Source: Eudorina sp. 2006-703-Eu-15
Lineage: Eukaryota > Chlorophyta > Chlorophyceae > Chlamydomonadales > Volvocaceae
Direction: 5' to 3'
Assembly (NCBI GenBank): GCA_003117195.1
Contig: BDSI01000002.1
Span: 2,195,328 to 2,259,327 of the forward strand
Length of the DNA: 64,000 nucleotides
Part shown: in pieces, positions 1 through 12,200 of the stretch
Numbering within the stretch: the first letter of the stretch is position 1
Layout: each line of letters opens with the position of its first letter
The notes under the pieces: generated by a model
The model's input: the letters and a program-made list of their open reading frames with translations, nothing else
What the model was told of the DNA's origin: nothing
Database searches by the model: none
Made by a program: the position numbers and the translations under genes

Positions 1-294
1 AGCGGTGGGGGCGGTGTCCGGCGGTGGTGAGCCACAGAGGGCGTGACACGGAGGAGCAGTGAGCGGACGGGAGCTGGAGGGACCTTGGCTTGGCAGGGCG
101 GGGCGGGGCGGGGGCGGCGAAGGGGCTACCCAATGGGTGCAGACTGGAGAGCCAGACCCCACCGGGGGCCGCTGACCTCGGGCGGACCGGTGAAACAAAT
201 CGCACCACATGTATCCCCCACCCCACCATATGTATCCCCCCAATGTCTGCTAATATCCTATACCCACCCCACCCCACCCCACTTCTGACCTCAG
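1..294 (+). other. Importin-11 intron (possibly with the tail of an upstream exon)
   Basis: The sequence before the first clear exon ends in a C-rich tract and a CAG acceptor at 292-294. A GTGAGC at 27 could be the donor of the preceding exon, so bases 1-26 may be coding, but the fragment is too short to confirm. A diverged copy of dispersed repeat A (TGTCTGCTAATATCCTATAC) lies at about 244-263, some 30 nt before the acceptor. Confidence 0.4.
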
Positions 295-3200
295 ATCTTG
301 CGGCGGCTCATCCTGCACGGCTTCCCCTCCGACGCCAAGACGCTCACCCCCGTGGCTGCCGTACACAGCTGCTGCCCGCACATGGTGGCCGCGCTGCAGG
401 TGCGCGCGCGAGAAGGCCGGGCGGCCGCCGCCGCCGCCGCCGCCGCCGCGGTGCCGTCTGCCCGCGCTGGGGCCGGACAGAAGCCCCGCACCGGTTGCCG
501 ACCGGTGTGGGTCTGCGTTCGTTTCGAACCGCCCCTCCTCGCCTTGCAGGTTGATGCCCTCCCTTCCTGTGCTCCTTCCCTGCCTGCCATTACCGTTCCC
601 TCGTGTTTATGAGCAGACGCCTTGTCTCCCAACCCGCCAAGTCCCCGACTCCCTGCTTCCGTCCCCAGCCTTCTCAAAACGCCCCGTCCCAATCTGATGT
701 CCCCCGATGTCCGTCCGTGGGGCATCCGCATCCTCGTCCTCTCACTGCCCCTCCCCGCAGGGTCTCCTGGGGGTGCGACCCAGGGGTCGGTCGCTGCCCC
801 GGTCCCACCTCCAGGCCATGCTGGACCGCGCGATCCTGAAGCTGCTCAAGACGCTTGCGCAGGTGCTGGAGGTGCACCCCTGGTGAGCAAAGGAGGGAAC
901 CGAGCCGGGGGGCCGAGTGGGGTCGGGGTGCAGGGTGGGCTGGAGGTGGGGCGGGTTGGGACGGGGTGGGGTACAGGAAAGCGGTAGGTAGACATGTTCA
1001 TACTGTGTGGCTTCCAGAGTGAATGGGATGGGGTGGGGGCCGGGTGCAGGGCGCGGGAGGTGGGAGGTGGCTTGTTCATGGAGGCGTGCTAGTATGCCGC
1101 AGCGTTGCCGTGTCGCCACTGTGGCAGCCGACACCAGCTCGGCGGTTGGGCGGTTTCGTACTCGGCCGCTCGGCCGCTTGGGTGTCTTTCGCTCTGTCCT
1201 CCTTCCCTGACTTCACACGACGATATGGGCCCCCTCCGCCTCCACGTCCTTCCACGGCGCGGGTTTAAGGTCTGACTTGACACGACGGTATGGCCCCCCC
1301 CCTCCGCCTCCAGGTCCTTCCACGGCGCGGGCGTGCTGTTCCCCACCATGGAGATCTGCACCAACCAGCTCATCGAGGCCGCGGGGCAGGCTGGCGGCGC
1401 CGCCGGCGCGGCGGCGACGCTGAGCGGCCAGGAGAGGCGGCTGACGCAGTGCTGCGCGCTGCTGGTCGGCGTCATGACGTGCAAGCCGTACAAGGGAGTG
1501 ACGGGCTCGCTGGACACGTCAGGGCAACCGCGGGTACGGATGGGGGTGTATCGTACGGGTACGAGCACGGGTGCGGATTCGGAGCCGCTCATACGAGGGA
1601 CTCTGCTAGGACTCACTCGAGGGTGCTGCACGAGGCGTGTTGGGGCTATTTTTCGGGTTCGGCGACGTGGATTGTGCCGCAGCATCCGCGATCCAGAGCT
1701 GCCGGGCCGACGGCTTCGGCTTTGCGCCACTGCCACCACGGCCTGGTTGTCGGCGACACGGCGCTGTGCCCACCCTGGTCCATAACCCCCTTCCTCGTCT
1801 TCGCGCTGTCGCGTCTTTCCTTCCCCCTGTTCCTTGGCCTTCAAACCCCCCTCCGCTGTCCTCCCGTCCTCGTCGTCGTCCTCGCTTCCCCGTCTGTGGC
1901 CAGGACTGCCGTTGCCTCTCCCGCCTCTCCGGCAGTCAACGCCGTTTGGACGAGTCTTCCAACTCCCAACACCCGCCCCCTCGCCTTCTCCCGCCCCCCT
2001 GCCTTTTCCCGAATCCTCGCCTTTTGCCAAGCCCTTACGTGGTCCCTTGCCCTTGCCCACCGCCCCTCGCCGCGGTCCCAGAAGGACCGGTGGCGGTCCC
2101 CAGCCACCGCCTTCACCGCCCCCTCACCGCCCACTGTCTCCCCCCCCACGAACCCCTCGCCCGGTCTCCCTCGTCGTCTTCGCCCAACCCCAACCCCAAC
2201 CCCAACCCTCATAAATATATCTACCAATGCCCTGTACGGTACCCTTCCCCCCTCCCCCCTCCCCCCGCTGTGAAGGACACCAGCCGGGTCAAGAACATGG
2301 CGGGGGAGGTGCGATCGGCGCTGCAGGCGTTCTGGGCGGCGCCGGCGGCGGGCGGGGCGCCGGCGGCGGGCGGGGCGCCGGCGGCGCCGCCGATGGCGGT
2401 CCCGGCCGCGGCCGCAGGTGCCAGCAACAGCCGTCTGGTCACGTTGGTGGGGGCGCTGGTGAGATGATACCGGCGGGCGTCACGTCACGTACGAGCGCAC
2501 CCACCGGCTGTAGCAGCTGCAGCAGCAGCAGCTCTTGATGCTACTGCTGCTACTGCCGCTACCACGGCAGCTCCTGATGCTGCTGCTCTCGATTCGGACG
2601 TCTGCGAGCGAGGCATCCCCCGAAACGCCGCTTTCCGAAGCGCACGGGGCGGCTGCGTGCGACCTGGCAGTCCGAAGCGCTTGCCGTCGCCCCGTGCTCC
2701 GTTTTGACACCGTGAGTGCCTTCCTGCCCGACCGGTCGTTGATGCCGTGCCGTGTCGCGCCGTGTGTGTTTTCGTGCCGCGCTCCGTGCCCGTGTTCCTC
2801 CCCTCCCCCCTCCCTCCCTCCGCTGTTTCTATTTTGTCCCCCTCCCTCCCCAGGTCAGCCGCCACATGGTGTTGTCCAAGTCCGACCTGGAGCAGTGGCG
2901 GGACTCCCCGGAGGAGTTCGCACACGCGCACGGCAGCGGGGCCTGGCAGGACAGCCTGGCGCTGGCGGCGGAGCAGCTCTACCTGGCCTTGCTGCAGGCG
3001 AGCGCGGTCCAAGGGGGGAAGGGGGGGCCGGGGGGGGGGGGGGGAATAGGAAATTGGAGGGGGAAGGGAAGGACGGGGGCGGGCGGGAAGGGCGGGGCGG
3101 GGCGGGGCCCGGGGGCGGGGCGAGGCACCGTACGCGTTGAACGGCAGGATAGCCTCCAGGGAGGGCTGAGGAAACGGGAAACGGGGAAAGATCAACTCTG

Positions 3201-6200
3201 GGGTTTCACCAAGCTTTCCAAAGCCTTAATGATCGCATCTGCTCCAGGTTTGCCTGAGTTTGTGATGCCGTGCCGCGTGCTGCTTGAACTGCCCAGGAGG
3301 AAGCCCCATTCCCGGAGCACCCTCGCTAGGGCCGTCTTGCACAACCCACACACCTACACCACTCGATCCACGCCCCGCCCCGCGACCCCATCCGATCCTC
3401 CGAAACCACTCCCCCGCGCTCCCGCCTGCCGTCTAAGGTCTCCCGGCCCGCAACCCCCCTATTCCCGCCGCCGCCCCATTCCCACCTGTGCGCCCCCATC
3501 CCCCCATCCCCCCCCATTCCCCCCCATTCCCCCCCATCCCCCCATCCCCCTATCCCCAGGCGTACAGAGAGGTGTTAGGCCCCGCGGTGGCGTCCCTGCT
3601 GCCGGTAGTGCAGGCGGGGGCGCCCCCGGGCTCCCCCGCGGACAGCCTGCCGGGGGAGAGGCTGCTGGGCGTGCCGCTGCAGGTGCGCGGCAGGGGTGAA
3701 ATTGATAAAAATAAACCGGCAGGGGAGGGTATTGGGTACAGGAGAGTTGGTCAGGAGGTACGCAGCCGTAGATACCGTATGCAACCTCCTCGGGCCGGGC
3801 AAGGCAGCCCGGCAGCAGCCGCAGCCGCGGTGCCGCAGTGGTCGCAGTGGGTGGCAGCGGCGAAGAGAGATGCTAATCGTGGGCGAGGCATGGCGGGGGC
3901 ATGGAGGGGGGCATGGCGCTGATCGGTGGGAGGGCCGTTTTCCGCCGCCCTCTGTCCTCCGGAGATGACGTGGGTAAACCCCTCCCCGGTGTGTCAGCAG
4001 CGCAGTTTGAAATGTCTACCAATTTCCTATACACCCCCCCGGTGTGACCCCTCGGAAGAGGAGAGCGTCCTCGTGGCAGTCAAGCCTACGTTCGAGTGCC
4101 CCCCCTCCCCCCTTACCCCCTACAGCCCCCTTGATCCCTGTCTTCCCCCTTTTGTTCAATGAAGACAGCGAAACCGCAAAAGGGCAACAAACCGATAACC
4201 GCCGATGTGGTCATTGACGAAGACGGTGAAGCGTTGACTCCGACAAATTAAGTAGAAGCTGATATGTTCAGATAGTGGACGGCTGAAGACCACGCAGGAG
4301 ATACAGTAGTAGGGTTGGCGAGAAGAGTTGTAACGGCGGAACCCAAAGACTGCTACCTAGCCGGCCCCTGTCTCCCCCCCCCCCCCGCCCCCCCGCGCGG
4401 TGCCTCATGGTGCCAGGTGCTCTATAAGGACGCAGTGTACGGCGCCCTGGCGGTCGGATCGTACGAGCTGTACGACTACCTGGACTACCGGACGTGGCTG
4501 ACGGGCAGCCTGCTGCAGGAGGTCGCGGACGGCGGCGCCGCCAACAAGCCCATCCGCCGGCGGATCGGTGTGGTGGTGGCAGCCAATGTGGACCGCCTCA
4601 CGGAGGACGACCCGGTCAGGTGGGCCGAGGGGCGGTGGGCCCGAGGGGCGGTGGGCCCGAGGGGCGGTGGGCCCGAGGGGCGGTGGGCCCGAGGGGCGGT
4701 GGGCCCGAGGGGCGGTGGGCCCGAGGGGCGGGGGACTGGGGTATGGGGTTCGGGTTGGGGTATAGGGAGAGTGGTTGTGGGCGTAGAGTTGCGCGTTGGG
4801 GCGTGGGTTGGAGGTTGGGCTTGGCGTGGCCTCGCGACAGGTTGGGGACCGACACGCGTCTGAGGCATCTGAGGGGAGGGGCATATGGCAGAGTGAGACA
4901 CCGTCCCGTACCCCCCGGTTGTCCTGTGGGTCGGCGAGGTTGCGAGGCTGGAGGGGGGCGCGAGACGGGAGCCGGGAAGTGATGCAGCAGCACACGCGAT
5001 GCCGTGGGTATGTGCGGCTGCATCACTACCGTGGATTGACGGGTTCACGGGGCATCGGAACAGCTGCAACTGGAGCGTCACAGACACACGCCCGGGGTCC
5101 CTTGGGGCGGGGACGCTGGCCGCCCCTCAGTCACCAACCAGCTGGATGCGCGCCACTCCCCTGCGGGGGCCCACCACTTCGTGCCCCCTACTGAATCACG
5201 ACACCACAACCCACGGACTGTCCGATAACGCCTGGCGCAAATAAACCACCCTCCCCTGGCAACCCCCTACCACAGCGCTTCACCCTTCCCTGAACCCACC
5301 ACCCATGCGGCCATGCCCCCTCCCCCCGGCACGTTGTGTCAGGCCAGCGCTGTACGGCGCTATGTTGGGCCTGGTCGCGGAGCCGGACGCCGCCGTGGCG
5401 CTGTCCGGCATCGGCGCGCTGACCGCCCTGCTGGGTGACGTCACCTTCACGGAGGGGCCCTTTGAGGCGCTGCTGCCCACCTGCCTGCAGCTGCTGCTGC
5501 GCCTCCTCAGCGGTAGCGAGGACCTGGACACACAGAAACAGGCGGGTGGAGGTGGTGGTGGTGGAGGTGGAGGAGGAGGTGGAGGGGGAGGTGGAGGAGG
5601 AGGGGAGGGGGAGGAGGAGGTGGCCAGTGGCCAGGGGTCCGGGTGATGTCCCCCGGGGTGGGCTTGTGTTTCGTTTTGACGGGGGGACGGGCCGGGCTGG
5701 AGCCGGGGTTTGGGGAGGGTGAGGCGGGGCGGACTGCAGACAGGCTTGCTCGGGCGCGTGTGGAATGGAGTGGTTCGATGAGGGTGGCCGTCAGCGAGGT
5801 GGGGCAGGGGCAGGGGCAGGGGCAGGGGCAGGGGCAGGGGCAGGGGCAGGGGCAGGGGCAGGGGCAGGGCAGGGGCAGGGGCAGGGCAGGGGCAGGGGCA
5901 GGGGCAGGGGCAGGGGCAGGGGCAGGGGCAGGGCAGGGGCAGGGGCAGGGGCAGGGCAGGGGCAGGGGCAGGGGCAGGGGCAGGGGCAGGGCAGGGGCAG
6001 GGGCAGGGCAGGGGCAGGGGCAGGGGCAGGGCAGGGGCAGGGGCAGGGCAGGGGCAGGGGCAGGGGCAGGGGCAGGGGCAGGGCAGGGGCAGGGGCAGGG
6101 GCAGGGGCAGGGGCAGGGCAGGGGCAGGGGCAGGGGCAGGGGCAGGGGCAGGGGCCCCCGACGGCCCCAACCGTGCGGCCCACATCAGGGTTCTCCGGGT

Positions 6201-9200
6201 GGTACTTGCCGATGTCGCTGAGTACGAGCAGCCGAGCAGCCGACCCTCCCTCTGAGATTCCTCACTGTCCGAACTCGCGCCAAAGCCCTCCCGCACGGTA
6301 GTAATTCGCAACCTAGTTGACATCCCCCCAATTCCTTAGGGGCCCATGTCACATGAGGCCCCCTCCCGCCTTCCGTCCGTCCCTCCGCCCCTCGCAGGCA
6401 TTCGGACTGCTCAACATGGTCATTGAGCGCTGCGGGGAGGCGCTCCGGCCGCACGTGATGGCGCTGGTTTCGGCGCTGCCGGCGCTGTGGGAGCAGGCGG
6501 CGGGGCAGAGCCTGCTGCGCATCCAGGTGGGGTCGGGAGTGGGCGGGGCGGGGCATGTGGCGAATTGCCAGGCGGGGCATGTGGCGAATATATATGTGGA
6601 GTAGAAAAGGAACCCGCCCGCCACATACATGTATTGATGTATATGTGTATGGGTAGGCTGGGTGCATTGGCGGCCAGCCAGGACCGGATGAGGCCTGCCC
6701 GCCCTTGTCGGGTCAGGTCGGGTCGGGTCGGGTCGGGTCAGATACGGAGCGGCCGCCGGGATGGGGATTCCGTCCCGGAGAGATGTGCCGCATGCCCGAG
6801 CGGGCAGAGCGGGACGCGGCCGCCGCGGGTCTGCGGCGCGTCGTGGACAAGGCCCCCGTCTGGACGGACGGCCTCCAGGGACCAACCGCCCCGGGCATCC
6901 CGAAATCCAGGAACCGCCAGGACCCTGCCTTACCCCTACACCCCCAATCACCCCCGACACCCCCAACGCCCCAACACCGCACTTGGTTGGCCCACAACGT
7001 GAAGGGCCCTCTTAGATCCGCCAACCAGGGCACCCAGCACCCAGTTTCACGTCTTCCCCGGTGGTGTTGGTTGGTGCTTGTCAGATCCTGGAGGCTGTAC
7101 AACGGCTAACCAACTTGACGGGCACCGAGTCGCCCGCGCTCTACCCGCTCATCCTGCCGCTGCTGGGCTACAGCCTGGACCTGAGGCAACCGGAGGTGGG
7201 GTATGGTGGCGTGGGGAGGGGTGGGGTGGGGTAGATCAGGGCAGGTCACGGCCGGTTCAGGCGGGTTTACGGTATGGGGCCGGGGCCGGGCAAGTGGGTG
7301 CCATCTCACGCGGCGCCCGGGCCGGATGGCACCGTTGGTTGCAAAGCTGACCGCTGGTTCGCCTGCCTCCACGCCAGCTGGCGGGCCGAAAGCAAGAAGG
7401 ACAGAGCCGTGTAGTGTGGCTGTGTGGGTGACACCCCTCCTGCGCTGGGGGTCGGCGCAGGCGGACAGCCATGAGGTGGCGCGGCGATGCCCGCTGGCCC
7501 CCCTCACATCCCCCCCAAAGCACCGCAGCAGCGCCCAGGCATCCATCGCAGCACACAACGGACAGCGCCGACCCCGTCACGCACCGATGTCCCCCTTGGC
7601 GGACCCGCTGCACTGACACTCAGTGATCAAGACATGCATAGGAGCTAGCTACTTGTTCGGGACTCATCGATGTCGAAAGCTCATTCATTCATTTGAGCCC
7701 GTCGCGGCCCCGCTTACGGTATGTCATTCAAGACAGCGAAACCGCGGAGAGGTACCCACACGTCGGCCCCCTGCCGCTCCCCTGGCACCCCCTGCCGCTC
7801 CCCTGGCACCCCCTGCCGCTCCCCTGCCACCCCACCCCGTCAGGTCTCCGAGGGGCTGCTGGAGGACGGCCTCGCGCTGTGGCTGGTGGCGCTGCGGAAC
7901 GCGCCCAACTGCTGCGAGCCCGACCCCGCCGCGGCCGCGGCGGCCGCCGGCCCTGGCGCCGGGTCGGGACCAGCGTCCGGCGGCGCCGCCGCCCCCCCTC
8001 TAGCCCTGCGGCTGGTCCCGGAGCGGCAGCCCACCCTGGAGGCGCTGCTCAGCCCCCTCGCCGCACTGGGGGCCATCACGGAGGGGTCCACGGAGCACCT
8101 GCCGCTGGTGGGTTGGGGCTGGCGGCTGGGGGTTGAGGATGAGGGGTAGGGCAGGGGAGGGGGAGTCGGATGTGGGCCTGGATTACCAGTTTATGTCGGG
8201 GCTGGTGTCGGGGCTGGTGTGGAGGTCTGGGGTGTACCATTGAGGTTGGGACAGGAGCACGGGACAAGCACCCCGACCAGCCCGGCCCGTGTGGGTCCTG
8301 TGGCGCGCCACCCGGGGTGGGTCTAGAGCCCACCGGATGGGACCGGATGCCACCGTACAGGATACGACAACGGGACAACAAATCGACAAGCTCAACTGGG
8401 TGCACACCTATGGTCGGGGTGCACCTATGGTCGGGGTGCACACCTATGGTCGGGGTGCACCTCCAGGCGGCGCATCAGGCTTGTCCGAAGGAAGCCCCGC
8501 TCTCAACCACCCAACCACCCAGCCCCCCGAAGGCGCCCGCTCTCACCCTAGACCCATCCCATAAAGGGGGGAACAAGCGGCGCGCTGCTCCCAGCGGCGC
8601 TACGATCGGGGTACGTTACCGCCTCCTTCCTCCCCCGCCCGCCCTCGTCCCGTTCCGCACCTGATGCCCCATCCGCCCCAAGTTCACCCTGGCCTGCCGG
8701 CCTGCCTGCCTGCCCGCCCGCTCACCCCACCGCGCAGGTGGCCGCGATCCTGCAGAGCGCGGCGCTGGTTTCGGGGCCGGCGTTGTACGGCGCGATGGGG
8801 CAGCACGTGCTGGGCGTGCTGTCGTCCGTCGTGGGTGAGTGTCGGTCCTCACTTCCCGCCCTGACCCTGGAGTAACAACGGCTCACCCACGATTCCATCC
8901 TGCACACGTGAAATACAGGAGCTCTCTCAGGGACTCGATTTGTTGAACAAAAACAATTCTGTTCACTCCTCACACACCCCCGGCCGTCCTAGGGTCCCAG
9001 GAGATGTCCTTATCGTGCTAGGTCGAGTCTAGTTCCGTGGTGCTGTCACTGTAGTAGTCCGGGGCGGGGCTGTCCTGCAACACCCCCCACCCTCACCCGG
9101 CCGCCCGCCCCTCCCTGCCCCGCCTGGCCCCACCACCGGTCGCACAGGCAACGTGGGCGAGCGGGGCATGCTGCTCATCCTGCCCACCCTAGAGCTCCTG

Positions 9201-12200
9201 CTGCAAGCCGCCCCCGAGGCCGCCGCCGCGGCGTTGCAGCCCGTGCTGGTGCGGCTGCTGGTGCTAATTTTGGGGGAGCAGGTGCGGTCCCGCCGCCTGG
9301 CAGGGCGGCAGGGAGGGTGGGAGGAGGGACCGGGGGGAGGAGCGACCGGGGGGAGGCATTGCGCCATCGCTGTCGACATACTGCAGTGCATGGTTAGCAG
9401 GGAGGCTGCGGCTGTCACCGATGACCCGCGGGGGTCACAGCCGTAGCTGCATCACCCGCTGTTCACCCATCACTCCAATTCCCCCAAAACCCCACCCGCA
9501 TACCTACCAATTTCCTATATCCCCCCAAACCCCACCCGCCTCCCCCATTTCACCCCATCCGCCCCCTCCCCGCCCCGCCCCCTACCCCGCCTCACCGGCT
9601 GATCCGGCCGCAGGAGCCTACCCTGGTGATCTCCAACGCGCTATCGGTGCTGGCCCGACTGCTGCTGGCCACGCCGCAGCAGTTCGGGGCGCTGTGCGGC
9701 GCGGCGGCGGCGGATCCCGCGGCGGCGGCGGCGCTGGCGGCGGCAGCTCGGCGGCCGGGCTTTCCAACCGACCTGTGTGAGTGCGGGCTGTGCGGCGGAG
9801 GGTGCGGGCCTTAGCGCCGTTGCCGCCGGGGGGCGGGGGCTGCGGTTGCAGTTCCAGGCGGGGTAGGAAGGGGCGTGTGAGCCGCGGGCGGGGCTGCTGC
9901 CTGTGGGTTCGGCAGCTTGCTCCATGTCCTCGTACAAGACCGCAGCCACCCAACCCCTGACGATGCCTGACCTTCAGAGGACCCCTCACAGCCCCCATCA
10001 CACCCTACATCACACACGGCACTCGAGCACGCAGCGGACATGCCCACGCCCAACCATAATGGCGTTCCCCTTGTGTCAAGCAAGACAGTGAAACCGCAAA
10101 ACCGCAAATAGGCCACCGGCATTCACCCACCACGCATCAATCCCCCCAATCCCCATTTTACTTCAACCTTGTTCGTTGACGTTGGGAGCTAGGGCTCCTG
10201 TTGCCTATACGCCGCCACGCTATCTAACGATTTTCTCTTAATTCTGCGTTAGACAACCTACATGTTCCGACTCATCTAACTTGGTTTTGGCAACACCGAC
10301 GCCTACACCGTCGTCGTCGCTGGCGATCTATGGTACTGCACCAGTTTCTCCGGTCGAACCGTTGCTCTGGCAGCAGCGCAGTTTGAAAATGTCTACCAAT
10401 TTCCTGTACCACCCCCGCCCTCCCCCACAACCCACCCACGGCCTCCCGCCCGAGCTCAGCCCCCGGTGAGGTGGCGCTGTGGCGGCTCCTGGAGCTGTGG
10501 GCGGAGCACTTTGACTCCATCGGGCAGCCCGCCGCGAGGCGGTTGTGTGCGCTGGCGCTGTGCCGCGCGCTGGGACTGCCCAGTCGGGCGCTGCTGGGGC
10601 TGCTAGATGTGGTACTGCCCGCGGTGACGGCCGTCTGGTGAGGGAGAGGACGCTGGGCTCCGGCGGGGAGGGGCGGGGTGGAGGAGGCGGAAGGCCCGGG
10701 GGGGGGAGGGAGGGAGAGGGGGATACACATGGGCACTCTTGTACCCATAGCGGGGCGGCCTAACGGAGGTCAGAACGGGTTTCCTGACCGCGTCTGCACA
10801 TTTGTATGTACGCAAAAAGTGCGGGATGTGTGTGTGTGTGTGTGTGTGTATGAGAGTGGGGAGGGGGTTACGGTACCTGGTCGTCGTCGAGGCGGTGTCG
10901 TTCGGGCTGACCAAGCAGAGGAGGACACGGGAGGGGGGGAAAGAGAGGGCGCCGCAGGCTGCGGATTCCCCGCAGGGTCGGACGCCACAGGGAGGGGCCC
11001 TGCGCTGTGCGCACCGCCGCGCGCTCCGGACGACCCCCGGCAGTGCCGCATATTTCCGTCGCAAAGCTGCGTGTGCCGACAGGAAGAGACGGGGCGACGC
11101 GAGGTCGTCCACCCAGGCCCGCTGCCGATTTGGCGGTGAGGCCGCCTCAACCATAACCTTTCATGGGATGGATCCGTCTACCCCGCCTTCGTGTTTCCTT
11201 CAACCTCGCCTTTCGGCGTTCGGCTGCTGTCCCCACCCCTCGAGGGACCAGGTACGAGACGGACGGACGGGGCGCGGGCGGCGGCGGGGAGTTCGTGTCG
11301 GAGGGCATGCCCCCCAGCTACGACTACTTCTCAGCGGGCATGCGGGGCGGCGACGACGGGCTGGACGAGATCGCGGGTCCGGCTCTGGACTCGGAGGAGG
11401 CAGACGGCGAGAATGGCCGGCGAACACAGGTGCGTGTGTGTTATTTCAGCAGGCAGAGCAGGAGTGCGTGACATGCGAGGGGCCAAGTGGCGCCCAATAG
11501 TTTGCCCGTATGCGCACATCATATACCCATTGCCCGACCCATATAAGAAATAAAAGGCTGTGGTGTCGGAAGAACGCTGCGTGTGTGTTTAGAATTGCGT
11601 GTGTGTGTGTGTGTGTATGAGAAAACGGAGCCGCCAGAACCGAAGTCCAGGTGTGTGTGTATGTGTGTATGCCCATCGGGGACGGGGGTTGGGGATGGGC
11701 AGTCTACTGTCGCTGTCGGGGAGGTTTGTCCCGGTCGTGGTCCCGCGATGTCCCAACGCCTCCAAACACGCAGCGTGTCCGAAATGGCCGCGCCCAACCG
11801 CACCCCTCCAGTAGGTTCCTCAGATTTCCCACACAATCTTTATTCAACCCTGGGCCCTTACCCGGCGCTCGGTTGTTGCGGGCATGTCACCCCGCCACTA
11901 CGGTTCCAATTTGGGTCCTAACGTATTCACGTTCCGTGTTCGTCGGTACCCCTCCCGCCTCCCCCCTCCGCAACCTCCATCCGTGCACCCCCCAACGCTT
12001 TCTCCCCCCCTTGGCGCTGCACGTGCCCCGCAGCTGCGGGAGGCGGACCCCGCCGGCCGGCTGCACGTGGGCCCCGCGCTGCGCGAGGGCCTGGCCGCCT
12101 GCGCGGCGCTGCACGGGGGACCCGCGCTGGACGCGGCGCTGGGCAACCTGGATGAGCACGTACTCAACGCCGTGCGTGCCGCCACCTCCGCGGCGGCGCC

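Noticed and set aside
1089..2060. 323-codon minus-strand frame, Gly/Arg-rich.
   Set aside because: It overlaps importin-11 exons and introns antisense, has no recognisable domain and no splice context.
5280..6323. Long minus-strand Pro/Cys/Ala-rich open frame and plus-strand Gly/Gln frames over the hexamer satellite.
   Set aside because: They are produced by the stop-free GGGGCA repeat inside an importin-11 intron and have no non-repeat homology.
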